Of a stretch of 64,000 nt of DNA, positions 53,758 through 63,888 are shown one piece after another. The stretch lies in the NCBI RefSeq assembly GCF_001937065.1, contig NZ_MOWR01000005.1, positions 106,627-170,626 of the forward strand, read 5' to 3'. Below the pieces are notes generated by a model. It searched no databases, was not told where the DNA came from, and saw only the letters and a list, made by a program, of their open reading frames with translations. The translations under genes and the position numbers were made by a program. This stretch comes from Streptococcus sp. 'caviae' (GTDB taxonomy: Bacteria > Bacillota > Bacilli > Lactobacillales > Streptococcaceae). The stretch's first letter is position 1, and each line of letters begins with the position of its first letter.

Positions 53758-54843
53758 ATGGTAAATCAAGTACAGGCCTTTATAGCAAACTCATCATTTC
53801 CTAAAACTTTAGAGGAGCTATTGCAAATTGATGAATTGAACATTGAATTGATATTATCAGGCGAAGAATTTGAATGGACAGTGCCAAGGTGGTCAAAAGT
53901 TGGAGATATAATATTTTTTATGTATTCTAAAACATCAATTAACATTATTAGACGATTAAGGAAACAATTAAATGAAGTAAAAGATGCTGATGTATTTGGT
54001 GTAGAGGAAGTTACAAAATTATTTTTGCTACTTGATAAAGGCGAGTACTACTATAGCAAGTTTGGTGCTAGTATTTTTGCTCTCGGTCAGGTAAGAGGTA
54101 GATTATTTCGAGATGATTTTGCTTATATAAATAGTTTTCATTGGGGTTCAAATATTTATAGCGGAATTGATAATGTTGAAGTATTAAAAAATCCTATAAC
54201 AATAGATGATTTTAGAGAATTTATTCATATTTCTAGACAATCGGGTATTACTCCTGTGTTGGGTATGGAATTTTCTAAATTAAAAAATCTAATCTGTCGT
54301 AAAAATCAAGAGTTAAGCACTTTGTTATCTGTAGAAGCTAGTCCATTTCCCATGAAAAACATCAATCAAGAGAATTGGCTAGAGATGGGAAACATGTATA
54401 GACGGCAATTCTTTTTAGAATATCAATTTAGAGTTTTTTATGTTGACTATTTACTAAAAGAACTAAGTGACATTAAAACCATTTATAAAGAATGTGCCTG
54501 CTATAAATCTAGTGAAAATGTCAAATTTGTTGATAATGTCATTAAGATAGCGGGCTTGTACTTACCTGTTGAAATCAAGCTGAACATTGCTTTAGAAAAA
54601 GAACTGTTAGGGCAATTACAGTCATATACCTTTTTAGACAAATGTATATTAGATAAAAAGAAAAATAAGATTATTGATTCAAAAGATATCTATTTGTTTA
54701 AAGTGTTACTTATTGATACTGAATCTATGTACTTATATAATGGAAATACAAATAAAATTGAAAAAATTATTGAATTGGATTGTTTAAATAATGGTTATGA
54801 TATAGACGCTACAAGAATATTGCTTGAAGAGAAGTTATTTTAA
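53758..54843 (+). CDS. Unrecognised protein with a possible PD-(D/E)xK nuclease core
   Basis: A 361-residue, markedly AT-rich gene starting 9 nt after the tmcAL stop with no clear ribosome binding site. I do not recognise the family. Residues 38-60 (FEWTVPRWSKVGDIIFFMYSK) look like a PUA/EVE-type modified-base or RNA-binding fold. Further on, Asp259 and VEIKLN (Glu272-x-Lys274), followed by QLQSY (Gln286, Tyr290), have the order of a PD-(D/E)xK nuclease active site. If both readings hold it would be a modification-dependent or general defence nuclease. A perfect terminator that overlaps the next promoter follows it. Confidence 0.55.
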   Translation: MVNQVQAFIANSSFPKTLEELLQIDELNIELILSGEEFEWTVPRWSKVGDIIFFMYSKTSINIIRRLRKQLNEVKDADVFGVEEVTKLFLLLDKGEYYYSKFGASIFALGQVRGRLFRDDFAYINSFHWGSNIYSGIDNVEVLKNPITIDDFREFIHISRQSGITPVLGMEFSKLKNLICRKNQELSTLLSVEASPFPMKNINQENWLEMGNMYRRQFFLEYQFRVFYVDYLLKELSDIKTIYKECACYKSSENVKFVDNVIKIAGLYLPVEIKLNIALEKELLGQLQSYTFLDKCILDKKKNKIIDSKDIYLFKVLLIDTESMYLYNGNTNKIEKIIELDCLNNGYDIDATRILLEEKLF

Positions 54844-54872
54844 TATTGATTTTTCGAATAATAAAAATAAAG

Positions 54873-54913
54873 ACAAAGAACTTGTACAACATCTTGACAA
54901 GTTCTTTGTTTTT
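54873..54913 (+). terminator. Terminator overlapping the yefM promoter
   Basis: A perfect 13-bp stem ACAAAGAACTTGT (54873-54885)/ACAAGTTCTTTGT (54897-54909) followed by TTTTG. The -35 of the toxin-antitoxin promoter lies inside it. Confidence 0.85.
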
Positions 54914-54921
54914 GTTATACT
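54882..54921 (+). promoter_or_regulatory. yefM-yoeB promoter and operator
   Basis: TTGACA (54894-54899), 16-nt spacer, TATACT (54916-54921). Five bases before the -35 is the palindrome TTGTACAA (54882-54889); E. coli YefM operators have a TGTACA core, so this is the likely autoregulatory site. Confidence 0.8.
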
Positions 54922-54951
54922 TATGGAAAAAAGGTTAAGTGAGGTATGGTA

Positions 54952-55206
54952 ATGGAAGCAGTACTGTATTCAACATTTCGGAATCATTTGAAGGATTATA
55001 TGAAAAAGGTTAATGATGAATTTGAACCATTAACGGTTGTCAATAAAAATCCTGATGAAGACATTGTAGTCCTGTCTAAAAGTGAATGGGACAGTATTCA
55101 AGAGACTTTGCGCATTGCACAAAATCAAGAGCTGTCGGATAAAGTTTTACGAGGCATGGCGCAGGTCAAGTCAGGTGCTGTTAAAGTTCATCAGATTGAG
55201 GAGTAA
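54952..55206 (+). CDS. yefM: YefM-type antitoxin (Phd/YefM family)
   Basis: The product has 84 residues. The N-terminal DNA-binding part begins MEAVLYSTFRNHLKDYM and the conserved DIVVLSKSEWDSIQETL follows; the C-terminal tail neutralises the toxin. ATG 54952, 8 nt after GAGG, is preferred to the ATG at 54946 that would be too close. It is immediately upstream of yoeB and probably represses the pair together with the toxin. Confidence 0.93.
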   Translation: MEAVLYSTFRNHLKDYMKKVNDEFEPLTVVNKNPDEDIVVLSKSEWDSIQETLRIAQNQELSDKVLRGMAQVKSGAVKVHQIEE

Positions 55207-55209
55207 GTG

Positions 55210-55464
55210 ATGTTATTAACTTTTACGGATGATGCTTGGAATGATTATTGTTACTGGCAGGGACAGGATCGTAAGACCTTGAAACGTATTAACAAGATTA
55301 TTAAGGATATTCAGCGCAACCCTTTTACTGGAATTGGAAAACCTGAGCCATTGAAATATGACTTTCAAGGTGCCTGGTCACGGCGAATCGATGCAGAGAA
55401 TCGTATTATCTATATGGTTGATAACGATAGTGTCGCCTTTTTATCTTTTAAAGATCATTATTAA
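55210..55464 (+). CDS. yoeB: YoeB-type mRNA interferase toxin
   Basis: An 84-residue member of the RelE/YoeB family. It has the conserved WNDYCYWQGQDRKTLKRINKI, the GIGKPEPLK loop, the SRRI segment with catalytic residues, and the C-terminal FLSFKDHY in which the last His-Tyr are the catalytic pair. It cleaves mRNA in the ribosomal A site. ATG 55210 follows GAGGAG; a GTG one codon earlier is possible. Key residues are intact, so the toxin should be active. Confidence 0.94.
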   Translation: MLLTFTDDAWNDYCYWQGQDRKTLKRINKIIKDIQRNPFTGIGKPEPLKYDFQGAWSRRIDAENRIIYMVDNDSVAFLSFKDHY

Positions 55465-55488
55465 GCTCCGTGTTCTACGGGGCTTTTG
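55464..55488 (+). terminator. Terminator after yoeB
   Basis: AGCTCCGT/ACGGGGCT (one G-U pair) with loop GTTCT and TTTTG. Confidence 0.85.
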
Positions 55489-55722
55489 TGATATAATGAA
55501 CTTGCGACAGTTTTGAAAGTGAAAGGAAACTATACCTGTTAAGGATTATAAATATATAGCAGAGGTAACGGCCTTGGCTGCTTGTCTATTCTGTCAATCA
55601 TCTTTATTGTTCCTAAAGATAAAAAATAAGAGATATAAAAAGGCATTGGATTATGACAATTATCCAGTGCCTTTTGGAAGACGAAAAATAATCTTATGAC
55701 TGATAATTATTTAATTTCTTCC
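55489..55722. other. Gap between yoeB and the MerR gene
   Basis: About 230 nt. It has a TATAAT near 55492, a segment that stays open on the plus strand for about 60 codons without a start codon, and a terminator-like stem AAAAGGCATTGGAT/(T)ATCCAGTGCCTTTT at 55638-55676. No gene can be supported; a small RNA ending at that stem is possible. Confidence 0.45.
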
Positions 55723-55753
55723 TTGACTCTAACGCAGGGTCATAGATTATACT
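55723..55753 (+). promoter_or_regulatory. MerR-type promoter with 19-bp spacer
   Basis: TTGACT (55723-55728), a 19-nt spacer and TATACT (55748-55753). The overlong spacer and the near-palindrome GACTCT-AACGC-AGGGTC inside it are typical of promoters activated by MerR proteins through DNA distortion, so the downstream regulator probably controls itself. Confidence 0.85.
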
Positions 55754-55777
55754 GCTAATTATGAGAGGAGTTTACCT

Positions 55778-56494
55778 ATGAAAACAGTTAAGGAAATGAG
55801 TCAGCTTTCAGGTATCAGTGTGCGCACCCTTCATTATTATGATGAAATAAATTTGCTGACGCCTAGTTTTGTTGCTGATAACGGCTATCGCTATTATGAC
55901 AATGAGGCTTTTGAAAAGCTGCAGGAAATCTTACTTTTTCGGGAACTGGAATTTCCTCTCAAAGATATTAAAAAGATTGTAGGGAATGCTGCTTATGACA
56001 GAGATGCTGCTTTAAGAGATCAGATCAAACTTCTGGAGCTGAAAAAGAAGCATTTGGAGAAGGTCATCAAGCACGCCAAATCCTTGCAGCAGAAGGGAGA
56101 CAATTACATGGATTTTCAAGCATTTGACAAGACAGATTTGACAGCCTTTCAGGCAGAAGCCAAAGAACGTTGGGGAAATACAGCGGCTTTTCAGGCATTT
56201 GACACTAGGACAAATCAGCAAGATTTTGCTCAAATCAGTTCAGAAATGTCTGCTATTATGGCAGAATTCGGACGATTGAAGGACTTATCGGCTGATGATA
56301 GCAAGGTGCAGCAGCAGGTGGATATCCTGAAAGCTTATATCAGTGATCATTTTTATCCTTGCAGCAATGATGTTTTAGCAGGCTTAGGGCAAATGTATGC
56401 TGCGGATAATCGATTTAGCCAGTTTATTGATCAGGCAGGCGGTCAGGGAACAGCAGCTTTTGTGGCTCAGGCGATTGCGGCTTACTGTCAGTAA
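55778..56494 (+). CDS. MerR family regulator with TipAS antibiotic-binding domain
   Basis: The product has 238 residues. The N-terminal MerR winged helix is MKTVKEMSQLSGISVRTLHYYDEINLL ... YRYYD, followed by a dimerisation coiled coil (about 75-105) and a globin-like TipAS domain (about 115-238) that in other species binds thiopeptide antibiotics. The promoter with 19-bp spacer suggests autoactivation. No efflux gene is adjacent, so targets are unknown. Confidence 0.9.
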   Translation: MKTVKEMSQLSGISVRTLHYYDEINLLTPSFVADNGYRYYDNEAFEKLQEILLFRELEFPLKDIKKIVGNAAYDRDAALRDQIKLLELKKKHLEKVIKHAKSLQQKGDNYMDFQAFDKTDLTAFQAEAKERWGNTAAFQAFDTRTNQQDFAQISSEMSAIMAEFGRLKDLSADDSKVQQQVDILKAYISDHFYPCSNDVLAGLGQMYAADNRFSQFIDQAGGQGTAAFVAQAIAAYCQ

Positions 56495-56505
56495 ATCTTG
56501 TTCTA

Positions 56506-56536
56506 GAGGCCAAAGCACTAGCTTTGGCCTCTTATG
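56506..56536. terminator. Terminator after the MerR gene
   Basis: A perfect 11-bp stem GAGGCCAAAGC/GCTTTGGCCTC with loop ACTA; only a short T stretch follows. Confidence 0.75.
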
Positions 56537-56639
56537 CTATATTTCTCAGAATCTGATTTCTATGTTCGTTTTTTCAGCTAAGAGTGTTTCCTTCTTGCAA
56601 AATTTGTTATACTAGCTATAAAACTAGAAAAGGATTCTT

Positions 56640-57050
56640 ATGATTAGACCTATCGTTAAAGACATCTTCTTTTTACAGCAAAAGGCGGAGCCGGCGGCAA
56701 AATCTGACTTGTCTGTCGGTCAGGACTTGCAGGATACGCTATTAGCTAACAGGGATAATTGCCTTGGCATGGCAGCCAACATGATTGGTGTTAACAAACG
56801 GATTATCATTGTTTCTGTCGGCTTTAGTAATCTTGTCATGTATAACCCGGTTATCACAGCAAAAGCACAGCCTTATCAGACGGAAGAAAGCTGCCTGTCG
56901 CTGACTGGCAGCAGGCCGACCAAGCGCTATCATCATATCACTGTTGACTTTTTTGATAGCCATTGGCAAAAGCAGAGTTTGTCTTTTAAAGAGCTGCCTG
57001 CTCAAATTATCCAGCATGAAATGGATCATTTGGAGGGAAGATTAATTTAA
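56640..57050 (+). CDS. Divergent peptide deformylase-like protein
   Basis: The product has 136 residues with the three PDF motifs in order but altered: motif 1 is GMAANMIG, where the usual GxAAxQIG has Gln, motif 2 is ESCLSL instead of EGCLS, and motif 3 is QHEMDHLEG, with the HExxH metal site intact. The conserved Gln that helps stabilise the transition state is replaced by Met, so activity may be low or altered. The housekeeping def should be elsewhere. AAAGGA precedes the ATG. This is a short type-III-like form. Confidence 0.85.
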   Translation: MIRPIVKDIFFLQQKAEPAAKSDLSVGQDLQDTLLANRDNCLGMAANMIGVNKRIIIVSVGFSNLVMYNPVITAKAQPYQTEESCLSLTGSRPTKRYHHITVDFFDSHWQKQSLSFKELPAQIIQHEMDHLEGRLI

Positions 57051-57119
57051 GCGAATTCTCAAATGACTTATCTTGTGCTATAATAATTAACGATTGAAAA
57101 ATACAAAGGAGAATTTTTA

Positions 57120-57836
57120 ATGGGACGTAAATGGGCAAATATTGTTGCAAAGAAAACTGCTAAAGATGGCGCCAATTCAAAGGTGTACGCTAAGTTTGGC
57201 GTTGAAATTTATGCAGCCGCTAAGCAGGGAGATCCTGATCCAGAGTCAAATTCAGCCTTGAAATTTGTTTTGGAGCGTGCTAAGCAAGCGCAGGTGCCAA
57301 AGCATGTTATTGATAAAGCCATTGATAAAGCTAAGGGAAATACCGATGAAACTTTCGTTGAGGGGCGTTATGAAGGCTTTGGTCCAAACGGTTCAATGAT
57401 TATTGTTGACACCCTTACCTCAAATGTTAATCGTACAGCAGCCAATGTTCGTGCTGCTTTCGGTAAAAACGGCGGTAATATGGGAGCTTCTGGTTCGGTA
57501 GCTTATATGTTTGACCGCAAGGGTGTTATCGTCTTTAAAGGTGATGATGCAGACACTGTTTTTGAACAGCTTTTAGAAGCAGATGTTGATGTTGAAGATG
57601 TCGAGGCAGAAGATGGCAGCATCACTGTCTATACAGCGCCGACTGATCTGCATAAGGCGCTTGAAGCCTTGCGTGCTTCAGGAATCGAAGAATTTCAGAT
57701 TACAGAACTTGAAATGATTCCGCAGTCTGAAGTTACTTTGGAAGGAGAAGACTTAGACGTCTTTGAAAAATTGATAGATGTCCTTGAAGATGATGACGAT
57801 GTTCAAAAGGTTTATCACAATGTAGATGGTTTATAA
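57120..57836 (+). CDS. yebC: YebC/PmpR family protein
   Basis: The product has 238 residues, beginning [21 protein letters not shown], with the [22 protein letters not shown] core. Members were long called transcriptional regulators, but recent work ties them to translation of difficult motifs such as polyproline. AAAGGAG precedes the ATG. It is monocistronic, with a terminator after it. Confidence 0.93.
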   Translation: MGRKWANIVAKKTAKDGANSKVYAKFGVEIYAAAKQGDPDPESNSALKFVLERAKQAQVPKHVIDKAIDKAKGNTDETFVEGRYEGFGPNGSMIIVDTLTSNVNRTAANVRAAFGKNGGNMGASGSVAYMFDRKGVIVFKGDDADTVFEQLLEADVDVEDVEAEDGSITVYTAPTDLHKALEALRASGIEEFQITELEMIPQSEVTLEGEDLDVFEKLIDVLEDDDDVQKVYHNVDGL

Positions 57837-57847
57837 GATAAGGGTCT

Positions 57848-57883
57848 GGGATGGGCGCACATGATTGCCTGTCCCGTTTTTTG
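57848..57883 (+). terminator. Terminator after yebC
   Basis: GGGATGGGC/GCCTGTCCC (two G-U pairs) followed by GTTTTTTG. Confidence 0.8.
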
Positions 57884-58010
57884 ATTCTAAGCAGCCGTGC
57901 GGGGACGGGCTGCAAAATCAAGACTGAGTTCCGCTCTTTTTAAGTTCAAATGCTTGATAAGTGATTTCAAAAAGGCTATCATAAAAATATTAAAAAAAGT
58001 GAGGAATGAT

Positions 58011-58355
58011 ATGTTAAATTTTGCAGAAGCTGTTAAGGATTTTGAGCGTGTGACAGCTGAGGAAGCACAAAAAAGAATCGACAGCGGGAAAAAATTTATT
58101 CTTTTTATTGGCCGCTCGACCTGCCCGTTTTGCCGGCGCTTTGCCCCTAAATTGAACAATGTAGCTAAAGCTGATCATCTGGCAGTTGCCTTTTTAAACA
58201 GTGAAGATCAAAATGATTTAAAAGCGATTCAGGACCTGCGCAGTGCTTATTCTGTGAATACTGTTCCGGGGCTTTTGGTCGCTCAAAATGGTCAAATCAA
58301 GGTTGTCTGTGACTCATCACTGTCAGAAGAAGCTATCCGTGATTTTATTGCTTAA
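58011..58355 (+). CDS. Thioredoxin-like protein (bacteriocin transport accessory type)
   Basis: The product has 114 residues from ATG 58011 (GAGG 6 nt upstream); the frame is open further upstream without a site. It is a thioredoxin fold with redox motif CPFC in GRSTCPFCRRF and a cis-Pro loop in NTVPGLLV. There is no signal peptide or lipobox, so it is cytoplasmic. Such proteins are often annotated as bacteriocin transport accessory (Bta), but no bacteriocin genes are nearby, so a general disulfide role is as likely. Confidence 0.85.
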   Translation: MLNFAEAVKDFERVTAEEAQKRIDSGKKFILFIGRSTCPFCRRFAPKLNNVAKADHLAVAFLNSEDQNDLKAIQDLRSAYSVNTVPGLLVAQNGQIKVVCDSSLSEEAIRDFIA

Positions 58356-58360
58356 CGCTT

Positions 58361-58387
58361 ACAATCCCTGCTCTCAGGGATTTTTTA
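58361..58387 (+). terminator. Terminator after the thioredoxin-like gene
   Basis: AATCCCTG/CAGGGATT with loop CTCT and a T-run. Confidence 0.92.
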
Positions 58388-58462
58388 CTGACTTTCCGCT
58401 TGCTCTTAAGGCTTAATTTTGTTATAGTATTTGATGACTTTAAATAATGAGGAGAATTAACT

Positions 58463-58828
58463 ATGCCTTATACGACAATTATTATGTTTGCTGTTCTTGT
58501 TGGCGCTATTTTTTTGATGCAACGTTCTCAAAAGAAACAGGCTCAGGAACGCCAGAATCAGCTGAATGCTATCACTAAGGGCGATGAAGTAGTGACTATT
58601 GGCGGGATGTACGCTGTTGTTGACGAAGTGGATAATGACAGCAAAAAAATCGTCCTTGATGTTGACGGAGTATTCCTTCCGTTTGAATTGACAGCGATCA
58701 AGCGCGTGGTGGCTAAGGGAGACAGTGCATCTTCGCTGCCGGAAGAATCAGCTGAAGCAATTGAAACTTCAGATACAGTTGACGCTTCAGACAAAGCATC
58801 AGATGGCGAATCTGCTATTGAAGAATAA
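58463..58828 (+). CDS. yajC: Preprotein translocase subunit YajC
   Basis: The product has 121 residues. One N-terminal transmembrane helix (TIIMFAVLVGAIFLM) is followed by the conserved KGDEVVTIGGMYAVVDEV and an acidic Ser/Glu/Asp tail (from about residue 90). It associates with SecDF at the translocon. GAGGAG precedes the ATG. Confidence 0.93.
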   Translation: MPYTTIIMFAVLVGAIFLMQRSQKKQAQERQNQLNAITKGDEVVTIGGMYAVVDEVDNDSKKIVLDVDGVFLPFELTAIKRVVAKGDSASSLPEESAEAIETSDTVDASDKASDGESAIEE

Positions 58829-58833
58829 TATTG

Positions 58834-58867
58834 GCCCCTCAATCATACTAGATTGGGGCTTTTTTAG
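58834..58867 (+). terminator. Terminator after yajC
   Basis: GCCCC(TC)AATC pairs with GATTGGGGC, followed by TTTTTT. Confidence 0.88.
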
Positions 58868-58935
58868 GTGAAAGAACAGTCACAATTCTTAAATTATGGT
58901 AAAATAGAAACAATAGTATTTTTTAAGGAAAAGTA

Positions 58936-59685
58936 ATGTTTGCATTTAAGAGAAAAAAACAAGACGTAAAATTAGCCAAAATCCCCAATCATATTGCTAT
59001 TATTATGGATGGCAACGGGCGCTGGGCAAAAAAACGGATGAAACCGCGTGTTTTTGGGCACAAGGCCGGGATGGATGCTCTGCAGGAAGTGACGATAGCT
59101 GCATCGGATTTAGGGGTTAAGGTGCTGACGGTTTATGCCTTTTCGACGGAAAACTGGAGCCGGCCTAAAGACGAAGTCAAGTTCATCATGAATCTGCCGG
59201 TAGAATTTTTTGACAAGTACGTTCCTGAACTTCATAAAAATAACGTTCGTATTGTAGTCATCGGAGACAAAGAAGGGCTGCCTCAGCCTACTTTGGATGC
59301 TTTGGAGCGTGCCAGAGAGCTGACCAAGCATAATTCGGGCTTGATTTTGAATTTTGCCCTTAATTATGGCGGCCGTGCTGAAATCACCAATGCTGTAAAA
59401 TTAATTGCTCAGGATGTGTTAGATGCCCGTCTGAATCCCGGAGATATTACCGAAGATCTTATTGCTGCTTATCTGATGACTGACAGCCTTCCTTATCTGT
59501 ATCGGGATCCTGATTTAATCATCAGAACCAGCGGGGAGATGCGGCTCAGTAACTTTTTGCCTTGGCAGTCTGCTTACAGTGAGTTTTATTTCACTGACGT
59601 TTTGTGGCCGGATTTCGACAGGGATGCCCTGCTTTTGGCTATTGAAGAATTCAATCATCGTCACCGTCGGTTTGGCGGCGTTTAG
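58936..59685 (+). CDS. uppS: Undecaprenyl diphosphate synthase
   Basis: A 249-residue cis-prenyltransferase: HIAIIMDGNGRWAKKR (Mg-binding Asp), VYAFSTENWSRP and IIRTSGEMRLSNFLPWQSAYSEFYF. It makes the C55 carrier lipid for peptidoglycan and other glycans. AAGGAAAAG precedes the ATG. It opens the uppS-cdsA-rseP-proS operon. Confidence 0.97.
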   Translation: MFAFKRKKQDVKLAKIPNHIAIIMDGNGRWAKKRMKPRVFGHKAGMDALQEVTIAASDLGVKVLTVYAFSTENWSRPKDEVKFIMNLPVEFFDKYVPELHKNNVRIVVIGDKEGLPQPTLDALERARELTKHNSGLILNFALNYGGRAEITNAVKLIAQDVLDARLNPGDITEDLIAAYLMTDSLPYLYRDPDLIIRTSGEMRLSNFLPWQSAYSEFYFTDVLWPDFDRDALLLAIEEFNHRHRRFGGV

Positions 59686-59699
59686 AAGGAGTTTATCAT

Positions 59700-60494
59700 A
59701 TGCAGAAACGCGTTATTTTCGGAGGAGCGGCCTTAGCTGTTTTCCTGCCATTCCTGTTCTTAGGGGGAATCTTTTTTCAGCTCTTTGTCGGTATTCTAGC
59801 TATGATTGCTGTATCGGAAATGCTGAAAATGAAGGGCTTAGAAATTTTTTCATTTGAAGGTATCCTGACAATGCTGGCAGCTTTTGTGCTGACCGTTCCT
59901 TTGGATAATTACTTAACTTTTTTGCCGATTGATGGTAATTTCAGCACTTTTAGTCTGGTAGTTTTCCTGATTTTAGCAGGAACTGTTCTCAATACCGGAC
60001 ATTATTCTTTTGACGATGCTGCTTTTCCCATTGCATCCAGTCTTTACGTAGGAATCGGCTTTCAAAATCTTATCAATGCCCGCACCACTGGTCTTGACAA
60101 AGTCTTTTTGGCTCTTTTCATCGTCTGGGCAACAGATATCGGTGCTTATATGATTGGGCGGCAGTTTGGCAACCGCAAGCTGATGCCGGCTGTTTCACCC
60201 AATAAGACGGTTGAAGGCAGCTTGGGCGGCATTTTGTCAGCAGTTGTCATTGCTTTTGTGTTCATGCTTTTTGATAAGGCTGTCTATGCCCCTCACAATT
60301 TCTTTGTCATGCTCCTTTTGGTTGTGCTCTTTAGTATTTTCGCTCAGTTTGGTGATTTAGTAGAAAGTTCTGTAAAGCGTCATTTCGGTGTTAAAGACTC
60401 AGGCAAACTGATACCGGGGCACGGCGGTATTTTGGACCGCTTTGACAGTATGATCTTTGTTTTCCCTATTATGCACTTCTTTGGATTGTTCTAA
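59700..60494 (+). CDS. cdsA: Phosphatidate cytidylyltransferase
   Basis: A 264-residue membrane enzyme with about eight helices. The CDP-alcohol signature at the C-terminus is present as KRHFGVKDSGKLIPGHGGILDRFDSM. It makes CDP-diacylglycerol for phospholipids. AAGGAG precedes the ATG, 14 nt after uppS. Confidence 0.96.
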   Translation: MQKRVIFGGAALAVFLPFLFLGGIFFQLFVGILAMIAVSEMLKMKGLEIFSFEGILTMLAAFVLTVPLDNYLTFLPIDGNFSTFSLVVFLILAGTVLNTGHYSFDDAAFPIASSLYVGIGFQNLINARTTGLDKVFLALFIVWATDIGAYMIGRQFGNRKLMPAVSPNKTVEGSLGGILSAVVIAFVFMLFDKAVYAPHNFFVMLLLVVLFSIFAQFGDLVESSVKRHFGVKDSGKLIPGHGGILDRFDSMIFVFPIMHFFGLF

Positions 60495-60512
60495 AAGGGA
60501 GGCAGTGAAAAT

Positions 60513-61772
60513 ATGTCAGGATTAATTGCATTTATCATTATTTTTGGAATTATAGTACTTGTCCATGAATTTGGGCATTTCTATTTTGCCAGAAAATCGG
60601 GCATTTTAGTTCGAGAATTTGCGATCGGTATGGGACCGAAGATTTTTGCTCATCAGGGCAAAGACGGTACGGCCTACACTCTTCGCATGCTGCCTTTGGG
60701 AGGCTATGTTCGCATGGCAGGCTGGGGAGATGATACGACCGAAATTAAAACGGGAACACCCGCTGCTTTAACGCTTAATGATCAGGGAATTGTGGTTCGG
60801 ATCAATCTTTCGAATAGACAGTTAGACAAAACGGCACTGCCCATGAATGTAACTGCCTATGATTTAGAAGACAGGCTGGAAATTACCGGCCGTGTACTGG
60901 ATGAGACAAAAACCTATCAGGTTGATCATGACGCAACGATTGTTGAAGAAGACGGAACAGAAATCAGAATTGCGCCGCTTGATGTTCAATACCAAAATGC
61001 CAGTATCTGGGGGCGTTTGATTACTAATTTTGCGGGTCCGATGAATAATTTTATTCTGGGAATCCTTGTCTTTATTATCCTTGTCTTTGTGCAAGGCGGC
61101 GTCCAAGATGGTTCCAGCAACCATGTGAGGGTAGTGCCTGATGGTGCTGTGGCAAAGCTGGGTGTCAAAGATAATGATCAAATTCTGCAAATCGGCAAAA
61201 ATAAAGTTGACAATTGGGAAGATCTGACCGAGGCAGTGGCTGAATCAACCGCTGATTTGGGCAAGAACGAAACGATTCCCTTTAAAGTCAAAACGAAAAC
61301 AGGCGTTGAAGTATTACAGGTTCGCCCAAGGAAAGTCAACGGCAGCTATGTTATCGGTGTTATGCCGAGCTTGAAGACCGGCTTTTCTGATAAGATAGTC
61401 GGTGCGTTTAAGATGTCTTGGGAAGGTGCTTTTGCCATATTAAATGCGCTGAAGAATCTTATCCTGCAGCCCAGTCTCAACAAACTGGGCGGGCCGGTTG
61501 CTATTTATCAAATGAGCAATACTGCCGCCAGAGGAGGCTTAGCGCCTGTACTCAACCTAATGGCAATGCTCTCTATTAACTTAGGTATTTTCAATTTGAT
61601 TCCTATTCCTGCTCTGGACGGCGGAAAAATTCTAATCAATCTGATAGAAGCTATCCGCAAAAAGCCGCTTAGGCAGGAAACAGAAACTTACATTACACTC
61701 GCCGGTGTTCTGGTCATGGTCGCATTGATGATCGCCGTGACGTGGAATGATATTATGCGAGCCTTTTTCTAA
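60513..61772 (+). CDS. rseP: Site-2 protease RseP/Eep
   Basis: A 419-residue intramembrane zinc metalloprotease: the HEFGH motif ([13 protein letters not shown]) lies in the first transmembrane helix, one PDZ domain at about 195-285, and the second active-site motif [13 protein letters not shown] near residue 365. Streptococcal Eep processes peptide pheromone precursors and anti-sigma-like factors. GGGAGG precedes the ATG. It lies between cdsA and proS, the standard order. Confidence 0.96.
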   Translation: MSGLIAFIIIFGIIVLVHEFGHFYFARKSGILVREFAIGMGPKIFAHQGKDGTAYTLRMLPLGGYVRMAGWGDDTTEIKTGTPAALTLNDQGIVVRINLSNRQLDKTALPMNVTAYDLEDRLEITGRVLDETKTYQVDHDATIVEEDGTEIRIAPLDVQYQNASIWGRLITNFAGPMNNFILGILVFIILVFVQGGVQDGSSNHVRVVPDGAVAKLGVKDNDQILQIGKNKVDNWEDLTEAVAESTADLGKNETIPFKVKTKTGVEVLQVRPRKVNGSYVIGVMPSLKTGFSDKIVGAFKMSWEGAFAILNALKNLILQPSLNKLGGPVAIYQMSNTAARGGLAPVLNLMAMLSINLGIFNLIPIPALDGGKILINLIEAIRKKPLRQETETYITLAGVLVMVALMIAVTWNDIMRAFF

Positions 61773-63650
<1,878 letters not shown>

Positions 63651-63661
63651 GGAAACGCCAG

Positions 63662-63696
63662 AACAAAGGAAGGAGCAACCTTCCTTTGTTTTTTTA
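63662..63696 (+). terminator. Terminator after proS
   Basis: A perfect 12-bp stem AACAAAGGAAGG/CCTTCCTTTGTT with loop AGCAA and TTTTT. Confidence 0.93.
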
Positions 63697-63724
63697 ACTT
63701 TTAAAATTTTTTTGTAAAAAAGTG

Positions 63725-63754
63725 TTGACAAACTTGTAAAAGCTTTGATATACT
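63725..63754 (+). promoter_or_regulatory. rrn promoter
   Basis: TTGACA (63725-63730), 18-nt spacer, TATACT (63749-63754), preceded by an A/T-rich UP-like tract. A boxA-like GCCCTTTGAAAACT lies at 63788-63801, the site where NusB (encoded at 11379) would act. Confidence 0.85.
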
Positions 63755-63888
63755 ATCAGAGTTGCTGTTTCAGACAGCACTTATCAGCCCTTTGAAAACT
63801 GAACAAGACGAACCAAGTGCGGGTTGTAGGAATACGACCTGTCAAAGCAATAAATCTGTCAGTGGACAGGAACGAGTGAGAGCTCAAA

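Noticed and set aside
55540..55700. Open plus-strand stretch between yoeB and the MerR gene
   Set aside because: No start codon or ribosome binding site; it is crossed by a terminator-like stem.
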